Shown here: positions 52,047 to 60,546 of the stretch, one piece after another | Position numbering within the stretch: the stretch's first letter is position 1 | Layout: each line of letters starts with the position of its first letter | Assembly: GCF_036346875.1 (NCBI RefSeq) | Contig: NZ_CP107852.1 | Coordinates: 186,001 to 250,000, forward strand | DNA length: 64,000 nucleotides | Reading direction: 5' to 3' | Source of the DNA: Nocardia sp. NBC_00508 | Lineage (GTDB): Bacteria > Actinomycetota > Actinomycetes > Mycobacteriales > Mycobacteriaceae | Position numbers and translations under genes: made by a program | Notes under the pieces: generated by a model | Databases searched by the model: none | Seen by the model: only the letters and a program-made list of their open reading frames with translations | Told to the model about the DNA's origin: nothing

Positions 52047-52536
52047 TCAGCCACGTGACCATTCGTGGCCCCAGTAGCTGTCGGCGGTGATCTCTTCGGC
52101 GCTGTAGGTGGATTCATCGACGAGCACACCATCGGTGCCGAATTCGAGATCCCAGCCACCGGGAGTGCGGACGTAGAAGGAGATCATCTTGTCGTTGGTG
52201 TGCCTGCCGAGAGTCGACGACAGCGGGTAGCCCGCCCGCACGACGCGGTCGAGAGCCCGGCCCACGGCGTCGAGCTGGTCGACCTCGACCATGATGTGTA
52301 CCAGTCCCGGGCCGTCGGGACGGGTGCCCGGGATCAGCGCGAGGCTGTGATGGCGCTGATCGACACCCAGGAATCGAACACGAACGGGCCTCACACCGGC
52401 GGGTTGGCACCCGGAACGAGCCCCGAGGCAGGAAGCCGAGCACTTCGCATTAGAAACGGTTCGCCTCCTCGAGGTCGGGCACCGGGAGAACTACGTGGCC
52501 GAGACCCGATCCCTCGGTGACGAACGATTCCCGTGA
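52047..52536 (-). pseudogene. Decayed extradiol dioxygenase (HsaC/BphC-like), C-terminal half
   Basis: The intact piece (52047-52394) contains the family segments QRHHSLAL, MVEVDQLDAVGRALDR and LGRHTNDKMISFYVRTPGGW, the latter typical of the metal-binding second VOC domain of 2,3-dihydroxybiphenyl or steroid-type dioxygenases. Upstream on the minus strand, another frame gives VTEGSGLGHVVLPVPDLEEA, which continues the same family, but ends at a TAA at 52450-52452 and is out of phase with the rest. The N-terminal half of the gene (about 130 residues) is missing. It is therefore a pseudogene with a stop, a frameshift and a deletion. Confidence 0.7.
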
Positions 52537-52539
52537 GCG

Positions 52540-52815
52540 GTGACGACCGGGCTGTGGTCGAGCACCGGGCCGTGGAAGACGGCCCAGTTCGACACCGGCG
52601 GCGTCCGCGTCATGCTCGCGGGCACCGACCGCGACGACGACACCCCGTTCCTCGCGATCAAGGTCGATGACCTGGACGAGACTCTGAATAACCTGCGCGC
52701 CAAGGGTTTCGAGGTGGGGCAGGCGGTCAGCGGACCGCATGAGCGCCGCGCGGTCCTGCGGCCGACACCCAGCTCGCTCTGGCATATCGCCATCTACGAA
52801 CCCATCGAGGTCTGA
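52540..52815 (+). pseudogene. VOC/glyoxalase-like protein, C-terminal part
   Basis: The 91 codons from GTG 52540 give a typical end of a VOC-fold protein: FDTGGVRVMLAGTDRDDD, then IKVDDLDETLNNLRAKGF, then LRPTPSSLWHIAIYEP. The first half of the domain is missing and the frame starts at the point where the dioxygenase remnant of the other strand ends, so both genes seem truncated at one breakpoint. A short functional protein cannot be ruled out. Confidence 0.55.
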
Positions 52816-52974
52816 GCCCCTTGGGTCCACCGGCGATGGCCGCTCGCTTCATGTCGCGCGGCGGAGGGGCCCGCCGTTTGCCTTCGTGCATCGCCTGAAC
52901 CCCGGCCACCGGAATGGTGCGGCCCTCGGCCAAGAGACTGAACGGAAGAACCACCGGAAACGACAGTACGGAGG

Positions 52975-55812
52975 TTACTCGATCACAGTGATGCGAATGT
53001 GGCTGCCGCGGCCGGGCGCTTCGAGGATGTCGTGGATCAGGATCTCGGAGATTTCGCGCGGTACCCATGACTCGTAGGCCCGAACTGCCCGCTGCAGCCC
53101 GCGCAGGTCGTCGATGCTGTGCAATTCCCAGGTGTAGCGCATGCCCCAGTCGCGGGTCCATTCGACGTGCCGGGCAATCTGGTCGAAGATCTTCGCTCGC
53201 GCAGGAGGGCTCAGCCCCACTAGCGCACCGGGCATTTTGATCTCCCGCCCCGTACGGGTGACGGGATCGAAGTGGTCGACATCGAGCAGTCGGCCCGACT
53301 TCGTCTCTGCCAGCAGATTCAGCGAGGGAAGCCGCTGGTCACGCCCCATTTCCATGAGCGCTTCGAACTGACCGCCCTCGCCCGCCAGCGGCGAGTGCCC
53401 TTTGACCGACCTGCGGAAGGGCGCGATCACCTGATCGCGCGGGCCCACGTCGGGATAGCCCAGCGCTTTGTTCATCCTGCGGGCATACAGGTTCCGTACA
53501 GCCGAATCGATCTCGACCGCGGCGGCTTTGGTCGGCTTGCGTCGCGCGTCGTCGATCAGCTGCCGGATCTCGGCCGGATAGGACCTCCGGTTGCCCTCGA
53601 AGAAGTCGATCGCCTCGCGCGCGGTGATTTTCCGGTTCCGGATACCCTCGGGCAGGATCGGTGGTTCCTTGGGCATAGCCGGACGCCGAGGCCGTCGGGC
53701 CGGACCACCGAGCGATCGCCCGGTTGCTGACGGACCACCGGGCCCGCCCGGTCGGGTCGGCCCCACAGTCCGCAGGGGCTGCCCCGCCGCGCGTTTCGAC
53801 GCCGCCGCCATCGGCCGGTCCACCGTCGTCAGGGTCTCCCCGGGTGGAAGATGGCGCTCGAAGTCGCCGGCCGCACGCTTGATCGGAATCTCCTCCACCG
53901 CGGCCACTTCAGCGACCTCTCGCTCGACCTGTGCCGCGGTTTCCGCGTTCTTCGGCGCGAATGCGTTGTCATTGGCCGGACGACTGCCGGTCGGAATCGC
54001 GTTGTCGTTGGCGGGCAATGTATCTCGCCAGTCACGAAACGGTGGCGGGTCACGTCGGCGGCGGGTAGGCGGAAAGACCTTCGGTTCGGGTGGCACAGGT
54101 GTCTTGGGCTCGGGCGGCACCGGCCTGGGCTCGGGCGGCACGGGTGTCGCGGGCTCGGCCGGCACCGGCTTCGGCTCCGGCGGAGGTATCGACGGTTTAC
54201 GCGGCTCGGGGGCCGGGAAGAAGGGCGTATCGGGCACCGGTGGGGGTACCTCCGGGGTCCGGTATCCAGGTAATCCGGGGACGGCCGGAGTCTTCGGCTC
54301 GATCGGCGCCGGTATCTCCTTGGGCAGGGCTGGTTTAGAAAGCTGCGCGGCTTCGACGCCCTTCGCCGACTCGGCGAGCTTCGCGCCCTCGGCCATCGGC
54401 GCCAGCGACTTGGCGCCCTCGGCGATCTTTCCGACGTCGCCCACTTCGCCGAGCTTGGCGACATCGCCGAGCTTCCCGACCGTACCTGCGCCCTTCGCTG
54501 CGCCGGTAGCCGCTCTCGCCTCGCCGGCACCGATGAAGAAGCTGCCCACATCGCCGAGCAGCAGCCCGGGAATCTCGCCGTAGCGCTCCTTCTTCCAGGC
54601 GTCGAGGTAGTTTTCGCCGAGGCCCTTCACCAGCGCGATCATCTCGGTCCGGCGCCGCTGCTGTTCGGCTTCCTCGGCGGCCAGATAGCGCTTCGCGGCA
54701 TCCTTTGCGGTCAGCTTCGGGTCTACGAGGTCGGTCGCGAACCCGACGGCGTTGGTGATCGTGTCCGGGCTCGGAAGTGGACTGACCATTTCGGCGATCT
54801 TGGCGACACCCTCGATGGTCCGGACCGGATGCACGCCGATCGTGACGATGCCCTCGCCCATGGTGTACAGCGACTTCAGCAGGCCGCCCTGGACCTGGCG
54901 GCTGAAGCGCGAGACCTTGCCGCCGGTCACCTTGTCCACCGGGTACATGATCGGGTCGGGCACATCACCGAACTTCCCCTCCTCATATGCTTCGATGCCG
55001 GAGAAAGTCGCCTCCTTCAGTTCTTTGAGGCCGCTGTCCATATCCTGCTGGAATTCAGCGACGGCTGCGGCGGGCTTGCCCGCGATGAACCCACGCACCA
55101 AGGCGCGCCGCGGCTTGCTGGTGACCTTCGCGGTGGCGGTGAACACCTTCGACATGCTCTGCAGGGCCGCACCGGACTTCGTCTCGGGATTCGCCTTCGC
55201 CGCGTACTCCTCCACTGTGCGGGCAACGACTTCGCTCAGCGATGGCGCCTCGTTCACCGCGGTGACGAATTGCTCGACCTTCGCGATCACGGGCGCGGCT
55301 TGCTGATAGAGGGCGGCGACTTTCCGTTTCCACCACGGAGTTTCGCCGGCCAGCCGCGCGATCCCCGGCGCGCTCGCCCCGCCGACGTCGACCGTCGATG
55401 CGTGGGTGATCCGTCCCGCGACCGCATCGGCCGAATACTCGAGCGTGTGGCCGGCATCCAGGCCGGGGGCCGGCGCACCGCCGCGGGATTGCTGCACGAC
55501 GTGCGCCAATTCGTGTGCGATCGACCGCTTCCCATCGTCGGCTTCCGGCGCATACGCTCCCGGCCCGAACACCATGTGATGTCCGACCGTGAATGCTTTC
55601 GCGCCGAGCGCATCGGCGAACTGTCCCGCCGCACGGCCGACATGCACTCGCACATGGGCGAAGTCGCGGCGGAATCGCTGCTCCATGAACTCGCGTGTCC
55701 CCAGGTCCATGGGCGCGCCGGGTGTCCTCAGCACCTGATCTACGGCGTGCTGCGCGACGTCCGGCACGCGTACGTGATGGTCGGAAGTCATTCGGTCGAC
55801 GAATTCGGACAT
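52975..55812 (-). CDS. eCIS-associated DUF4157 effector candidate with C-terminal PD-(D/E)XK-like domain
   Basis: This 945-residue protein has an N-terminal DUF4157 (eCIS core) domain at about 35-115 with the zincin-like HELAH motif at residues 100-104. A long helical region (about 130-470) rich in Ala, Lys and Val follows, then a disordered Pro-rich linker with repeats of the type PVPPEPRPVPPEP (about 500-590) and a folded C-terminal domain (about 740-945). That last domain contains LLDVDHFDPVTRTGREIKMP, so Asp844 or Asp846, Glu857 and Lys859 match the D-(D/E)XK metal-binding pattern of restriction-like nucleases. DUF4157 domains mark proteins loaded in extracellular contractile injection systems. 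I infer a cargo toxin with nuclease activity. It is the last gene of the operon and lies ten bases after the Pvc16-like gene. No immunity gene was recognised; an injected toxin with an outside target would need none. Confidence 0.75.
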   Translation of the reverse strand: MSEFVDRMTSDHHVRVPDVAQHAVDQVLRTPGAPMDLGTREFMEQRFRRDFAHVRVHVGRAAGQFADALGAKAFTVGHHMVFGPGAYAPEADDGKRSIAHELAHVVQQSRGGAPAPGLDAGHTLEYSADAVAGRITHASTVDVGGASAPGIARLAGETPWWKRKVAALYQQAAPVIAKVEQFVTAVNEAPSLSEVVARTVEEYAAKANPETKSGAALQSMSKVFTATAKVTSKPRRALVRGFIAGKPAAAVAEFQQDMDSGLKELKEATFSGIEAYEEGKFGDVPDPIMYPVDKVTGGKVSRFSRQVQGGLLKSLYTMGEGIVTIGVHPVRTIEGVAKIAEMVSPLPSPDTITNAVGFATDLVDPKLTAKDAAKRYLAAEEAEQQRRRTEMIALVKGLGENYLDAWKKERYGEIPGLLLGDVGSFFIGAGEARAATGAAKGAGTVGKLGDVAKLGEVGDVGKIAEGAKSLAPMAEGAKLAESAKGVEAAQLSKPALPKEIPAPIEPKTPAVPGLPGYRTPEVPPPVPDTPFFPAPEPRKPSIPPPEPKPVPAEPATPVPPEPRPVPPEPKTPVPPEPKVFPPTRRRRDPPPFRDWRDTLPANDNAIPTGSRPANDNAFAPKNAETAAQVEREVAEVAAVEEIPIKRAAGDFERHLPPGETLTTVDRPMAAASKRAAGQPLRTVGPTRPGGPGGPSATGRSLGGPARRPRRPAMPKEPPILPEGIRNRKITAREAIDFFEGNRRSYPAEIRQLIDDARRKPTKAAAVEIDSAVRNLYARRMNKALGYPDVGPRDQVIAPFRRSVKGHSPLAGEGGQFEALMEMGRDQRLPSLNLLAETKSGRLLDVDHFDPVTRTGREIKMPGALVGLSPPARAKIFDQIARHVEWTRDWGMRYTWELHSIDDLRGLQRAVRAYESWVPREISEILIHDILEAPGRGSHIRITVIE

Positions 55813-55822
55813 GGCGACTCGA

Positions 55823-56716
55823 TCAGGCCAACGTCACGTCGTAGTAGTCGACACCGTCACCGGGAACTCTGATCGGCGCCGCACATTCGGCGAATCCCGC
55901 CGCACGGACGCGAAGAATGTACTCGCCCCGTGCCAATCCACGGAATATGTAGCGGCCGGACTCGTTCGACTCGGCCTCCCACAGCATGACGCCGCGCGGC
56001 TGCTCTACACGAACCACGGCCAAGGGCAACGGAACTCCGTCCGCGTCCGACACGACTCCGCCGATGTCGACCATTACATCGGCGCCTGTGCCGTCCTCCA
56101 CCCGATACCCGGTCATCTGGGACGTGACCAGCGGCGCGGTATCGCGCGCACCGAATTCGATAGGAACGGTCAGCCGCAGGTAGACCGCAGGACGCCACGG
56201 ATGCATCCCACCCATCGTTCCCCAGAACTCCGCGTACTTCGGGAACCCGTCAGCGGGCAGCACCACGGTCGGCAGTTCCGCGGCCGCGATCGACAATGGA
56301 AATCCCGCGGGCAAGGCGGCAGGAGCGTACACCTGCCGTGGCACGATCGGCTCAGCTTCGGCGAGTACCGCCGCAACTCGGTACAGCAGGTCGTGCTCGT
56401 CGATGGCCGGTTCCACCGCGGGGCTCGGCGTCGCGGGACTCCACGCGGTGATCAGGTAGTGCAGATCGACCCGGCGCGGCGCCACGCCGGTCTGCATTTC
56501 GTCCCCGACCAGCTGGTACGACCGTTCCACCGATCGAAGTGTCCGATTTTCTCGCAGATCCACCAGGTAGACGTTGAGCGCCACCTTCTGCTGTGTCGCG
56601 ACGTACTGCTTCCACGCATCGTCGGGCGGCTGAAACCGCACCTGTGCCTCGTCATCGACGCCATCGATCCGTGCCATGAGCAGTCGGCGAATCATGTTGT
56701 CGAGGTGGCCGATCAC
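55823..56716 (-). CDS. eCIS tube cap protein, Pvc16/DUF4255-like, with C-terminal carboxypeptidase-regulatory-like domain
   Basis: This is a 297-residue protein. Residues about 1-190 resemble DUF4255 (Pvc16) proteins of contractile injection systems, with VALNVYLVDLRENRTLRS, VDLHYLITAWS and a segment of helices near the end. Residues about 205-297 form a beta-sandwich of the carboxypeptidase-regulatory-like type (DIGGVVSDADGVPLPLAVVR, ESGRYIFRGLARGEYILRV). Pvc16 terminates the sheath-tube at its upper end. The GTG start at 56716 overlaps the ATPase gene by four bases. Confidence 0.78.
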   Translation of the reverse strand: MIGHLDNMIRRLLMARIDGVDDEAQVRFQPPDDAWKQYVATQQKVALNVYLVDLRENRTLRSVERSYQLVGDEMQTGVAPRRVDLHYLITAWSPATPSPAVEPAIDEHDLLYRVAAVLAEAEPIVPRQVYAPAALPAGFPLSIAAAELPTVVLPADGFPKYAEFWGTMGGMHPWRPAVYLRLTVPIEFGARDTAPLVTSQMTGYRVEDGTGADVMVDIGGVVSDADGVPLPLAVVRVEQPRGVMLWEAESNESGRYIFRGLARGEYILRVRAAGFAECAAPIRVPGDGVDYYDVTLA

Positions 56717-58671
56717 GTCGGGTCACCGCCCGCGTCGAAGTCGGCGTCGTCGAGTACTTTGCCCAACTTCTGGTACTCGCGCCGAATCGCGTGCAGCAAG
56801 TGGCGCATCGCGATCGGTTGGGGCTGCGCGAGATACGCGGCCGCCAAGGCAATGTTGCGAATGTTGCCGCCGCCGAGCTTGTATCGCTGCGCGAGTACCG
56901 CCAAATCCACATCGTCGGCGAGAGGCGTCGCGGCGGGCCAGATCCCCTGCCAGATACGCAGTCGGCTCGTCTCGTCCGGGAACGGGAAATGCACGGCGAA
57001 GGCGAGCCGCCGGACGAACGCGTCATCGAGGTGGTGTCGCAGGTTGGTCGCGAGGATCGCCACGCCACGGTAGGTCTCCATCGCCTGCAGCAGATATGCG
57101 ACCTCGAGATTCGCATAGCGATCGTGGGCGTCGCGGACCTCGCTTCGCTTGCCCATGAGCGCATCCGCCTCGTCGAAGAGCAGGACCGCGTTCGCGGACT
57201 CCGCGGCGGCGAAGATGGTGCGCAGGTTCTTCTCGGTCTCACCGATGTACTTGCTGACCACGCAGGACAAGTCGATCCGGAACAGATCCAGCCGTAGGTC
57301 GTTCGCGACCACTTCGGCGGCCATGGTCTTGCCCGTCCCCGAGGGACCCGAGAAGAGTGCGGTCACTCCGGTTCCGCGCGAGAGAGTCCGGCCGAATCCC
57401 CAATCCCCCAGTACACGTTCGCGTCCGGCGACGGTGGCGCACAGTTCCCGCAGCGACGCCAGGGCGTCGTCGGGCAGGACGAGATCGCGCCAGGTCGCGA
57501 CGGTCACGACCCGGTCAGCCAGTGCGGCGAGCTTGTGACCGGTCTGCAGCCGTGCGGCCCGGGTCAGTTCGGGGAGCGTATCACCGGTCGACGCCATTGC
57601 GGCGGCCTCGATCTCGCCGGGCGTGAGCGCGAATCGCTGTGCCAGCAGATTCACATCGTCGGCCGCGACAGCACGTGATTCGAGATGTGCCAGCCAGCAT
57701 GCGCGGCGATCGTCCGCGTCCAGGTGCCCGAACGACACCGGTGTCACTCCGAAGCCCGGTTCGGCAGTCCATGGTTGCCGGCCCGCGAGCACCACCGGCC
57801 CGGCACCGGCGACCGACCGCAATACGGCCCTGCGCCAGACGGTTTCGTCGATCTCGTCGACGCCATCGAGGTGAGCGACGGCGCGGAACAGCGCCGCCTC
57901 ACGCAGGAAGCAGTGCAGGGCATCCTCATTCACCTCCGGGCGGGGCATCCGGCGCAGGTCGCCGTACAGAACCGGTCGGCCGATCGCCGACGCGGCGGCC
58001 CGCACCGCGGCGCGGCGGCCCGATCCCGGTGGTCCGTACACGTATACCGGTGCTGCCCGGGACAATCCGTTCCGAATGCGCTCGACCCGCACCGCGTTCC
58101 ACCGGGGTTCGCCGTGTTCGGTGGCCGGGAAGATCCGGCACCAGCCCGCGAGTCGCCGGTCGAGACCGCTGCTGCCGAGCAGCACATCGGCGATCTGCGA
58201 ATCGAGCACAAGGTAGTGCGACCCGAGCGCGGGCTCGATGTCACGGGGGTCCGGGACGACGCGTAGGAGCCGGTTCGCGCGCAGCGGCGCATCGGTGGCG
58301 ACGTGCCTGATGCGCCCGATGTCGCACCCATTCGCGCACAGCAGATTCAGCGTGAGTTCCACCGTCGGTCGAGTACGTGTGAGGTCGTCCTGCAGCAACG
58401 CGAACGCTCGCCCGTACCGCGAATCCACCTCCGGTGACAGCGCGACCAGCAGCATGTCGAGTTCGAACGCCGTCAGCTCGTAGGTCCGCGTGATCCAATC
58501 GAATGCCGGTCCACAATCGCCGCCGACCAGCGGGTCGTTCGGCGCGGGTATGCCGTCCACCGCGGCAGCGAGACGCTGGTCGAGCCGGTGCAGCGCGTCG
58601 GCGAACGGCAGTTCCGAACCGGTGACGCGGGATTGCCGTGTCCGGTCTCGGAGATCGCCGACTGCCGTCAT
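56713..58671 (-). CDS. AAA+ ATPase of the eCIS (Pvc15-like)
   Basis: This 652-residue protein has an N-terminal non-ATPase region with a partial P-loop-like fragment (VYGPPGSGRRAAV near 220) and a complete AAA domain near 430-570: the Walker A FSGPSGTGKTMAAE, Walker B VLLFDEADALMGKRSEV, sensor ILATNL and the Arg finger region RRLAF. Pvc15 is the ATPase of contractile injection systems; in eCIS it helps load cargo or assemble the particle. It starts at 58671, overlapping the fibre gene by four bases (ATGA). The first AAA-like region appears degenerate. Confidence 0.85.
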   Translation of the reverse strand: MTAVGDLRDRTRQSRVTGSELPFADALHRLDQRLAAAVDGIPAPNDPLVGGDCGPAFDWITRTYELTAFELDMLLVALSPEVDSRYGRAFALLQDDLTRTRPTVELTLNLLCANGCDIGRIRHVATDAPLRANRLLRVVPDPRDIEPALGSHYLVLDSQIADVLLGSSGLDRRLAGWCRIFPATEHGEPRWNAVRVERIRNGLSRAAPVYVYGPPGSGRRAAVRAAASAIGRPVLYGDLRRMPRPEVNEDALHCFLREAALFRAVAHLDGVDEIDETVWRRAVLRSVAGAGPVVLAGRQPWTAEPGFGVTPVSFGHLDADDRRACWLAHLESRAVAADDVNLLAQRFALTPGEIEAAAMASTGDTLPELTRAARLQTGHKLAALADRVVTVATWRDLVLPDDALASLRELCATVAGRERVLGDWGFGRTLSRGTGVTALFSGPSGTGKTMAAEVVANDLRLDLFRIDLSCVVSKYIGETEKNLRTIFAAAESANAVLLFDEADALMGKRSEVRDAHDRYANLEVAYLLQAMETYRGVAILATNLRHHLDDAFVRRLAFAVHFPFPDETSRLRIWQGIWPAATPLADDVDLAVLAQRYKLGGGNIRNIALAAAYLAQPQPIAMRHLLHAIRREYQKLGKVLDDADFDAGGDPT

Positions 58672-60530
58672 CGCCCAGCCATCCCAGGCGGATTGGGCAC
58701 CATGGTGAAGAGGCTGCGCTCGGCCGTTTCACCGTGCAGCTCGGGATGCAGATAGTTACCACGCTCGTAGCCGGACTTCTCGGTCTCGACCTGCACCGGA
58801 TTCGCGCGGGCATAGGCGTCGCGGCGGACACCGGTCACCATCCAGCAGACCTTCGAACCCGCGTCGCCGCCGGCAATACGGAACCGGCCACCGGACACCT
58901 CCTGCGCCACATGGAGGTTCGGCGCGGCGGCGCCGATCGCGGTGAGCTGGTAGCGGAAATCACCGTTGAGAGCCTCGAACCAGTCGGGCAGTACGACCTC
59001 CGCGGCGCCGTCCCCGTCCAGCTCGACGGTTCCGTCGTAGACGTTCTTCATCTCGTCACTCTCGACGGCCGCATGCGACAGGAACTTGAACGCCGGGTCG
59101 GCGGGATGATCGATCTTGAAGTTCAATCCCGACTTGGTGAGCGTACCGAGCACGTCGACGTTGCCCTTGAACACCGCGGCGCGGGTGCCTCCGGACGCCA
59201 CGATGCCGGTGCCGTCGCGGCTGCTCACCCGGAGACCCTCGCCGGTGATCGTCTGCGCGAGCACAGCGATCGGCGTCGGGAAGACGAAACTGTCGTCGTT
59301 GACGACGTACACCTCCGGGGAGATCGCCCCGAAGTTCGGCAGCCCGCCCACCGCTACCTTCGACGTGAAGGACGTCTGGAATCCGCCGATGTTGACCTTC
59401 CCGAATCCGTTGGTGTCCTGGATGTTGACACTGCCGTGGAAAGCAGCCGACCGGATGAACCAGTCGCCGGTCGGCCCCCAGTGGATGTGGCTCCAAAATG
59501 GGCCGGCGGCCGCTTTGCGGAATGCCGCGGTATTCCAGGAGTTGTCGGGGGTGGGGTCGTCGACCGTGAGCCGGGCCTGCGGGGCGTTTCCGCCGATGCA
59601 GATCTTGCCGTCCGCCGAGGTGGTGAACACTGTCGCCGCCTGGTCGCCGTTTCCAGCCGCCAGTCGTAGGCCCCGTACACCGCCGGCCAGCACCGCACCG
59701 GTGGCGAGCCGGAAATCACCGGCTGGGTCGCTGTTTCCGAGCTCCACGCCCTCGTCGCCGAGCCGCAGTGTGCCGTCGACAGCGACGGCGTCACCTGCTG
59801 CGGAGAGGCCCGTACTCGAACCGAGCCGCACGCCTCGCGCCGCGTGCAGTGTCGACGAGACAGCCAGCTCCCCGTCGTCACGGACGGACAGCACTGCGGC
59901 CGGACCGTGCCCGACGGTCGTGCCGTCCGCGTCGACGACCGTGGTCGGGCGTCGGAATTCGATGCGGTCCAGCGCGATTCCCGCTGCTCGGCGTCGCTGT
60001 GCACCGAGCGCGGTCACATTGCCCGCACTGTCGATGTCGACCTGCGCGAGGATCACCTCGTCGACGCGGGGCGCGAACGCCGCGGCCGGGCGCAAGCGCA
60101 CGATCGGCGTCTCGATCACCTGGAACACTTGGTTCGCTTGGAACGCCGCCTTGTCGAAGGTTTCCGCCCAAGCGATGGTGACCGACAGCGCTCCGCTCAC
60201 TCCCGTGGTCGGGACGGGGACACCTGTCGCGTCGACAGTGACCAGCGTTTGATCCTCCAGCTTCGCCGCGCCTCCCGCGGCCATACTGATGTGTCGTCCC
60301 TCGCCGTCTATCGCGATGCCCGGAGCAATTCTTATCCCCGGTGCGCCGATCGCCGCCGACACCTGCAGTCCCGCGGCGATGCCAGGTGCGTGCAAACCTG
60401 CAGCGTGGGCACGGAGGGCCGGCTGTAGGTATCGCTCCGCGTCGGTCCGGCTCTCGCGCAAGTTCGTCGAGCCCTGACGGGGCTGGCCGCTCACGTCCAG
60501 ATAGCTCGTGCGGATCATCGTCTCGGCCAT
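58668..60530 (-). CDS. eCIS fibre-like protein, paralogue 1
   Basis: This is a 620-residue protein starting at the ATG at 60530. It begins with RTSYLDVSGQPRQGSTNLRE, shared with the next gene. It continues with a long series of short beta-rich stretches in which segments such as LRLGDEGVELG and CIGGNAPQARLTVDDP recur, as in phage tail fibres. A conserved C-terminal block follows (FKIDHPADPAFKFLSH and VESDEMKNVYDGTVELD, then a segment ending in YARANPVQVE). The function is inferred as receptor-binding fibre or spike by structure and neighbourhood. Confidence 0.72.
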   Translation of the reverse strand: MAETMIRTSYLDVSGQPRQGSTNLRESRTDAERYLQPALRAHAAGLHAPGIAAGLQVSAAIGAPGIRIAPGIAIDGEGRHISMAAGGAAKLEDQTLVTVDATGVPVPTTGVSGALSVTIAWAETFDKAAFQANQVFQVIETPIVRLRPAAAFAPRVDEVILAQVDIDSAGNVTALGAQRRRAAGIALDRIEFRRPTTVVDADGTTVGHGPAAVLSVRDDGELAVSSTLHAARGVRLGSSTGLSAAGDAVAVDGTLRLGDEGVELGNSDPAGDFRLATGAVLAGGVRGLRLAAGNGDQAATVFTTSADGKICIGGNAPQARLTVDDPTPDNSWNTAAFRKAAAGPFWSHIHWGPTGDWFIRSAAFHGSVNIQDTNGFGKVNIGGFQTSFTSKVAVGGLPNFGAISPEVYVVNDDSFVFPTPIAVLAQTITGEGLRVSSRDGTGIVASGGTRAAVFKGNVDVLGTLTKSGLNFKIDHPADPAFKFLSHAAVESDEMKNVYDGTVELDGDGAAEVVLPDWFEALNGDFRYQLTAIGAAAPNLHVAQEVSGGRFRIAGGDAGSKVCWMVTGVRRDAYARANPVQVETEKSGYERGNYLHPELHGETAERSLFTMVPNPPGMAGR

Positions 60531-60546
60531 GGAATTGGCACCTTTC

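Noticed and set aside
52450..52830. Separate 126-residue minus-strand gene
   Set aside because: Only the last 28 codons look like protein (dioxygenase family); the rest is the shadow of the VOC fragment on the plus strand.
54060..54200. Tandem DNA repeat
   Set aside because: The periodic sequence is the coding of a Pro-rich linker (PVPPEP type) in the DUF4157 protein, not an independent repeat.
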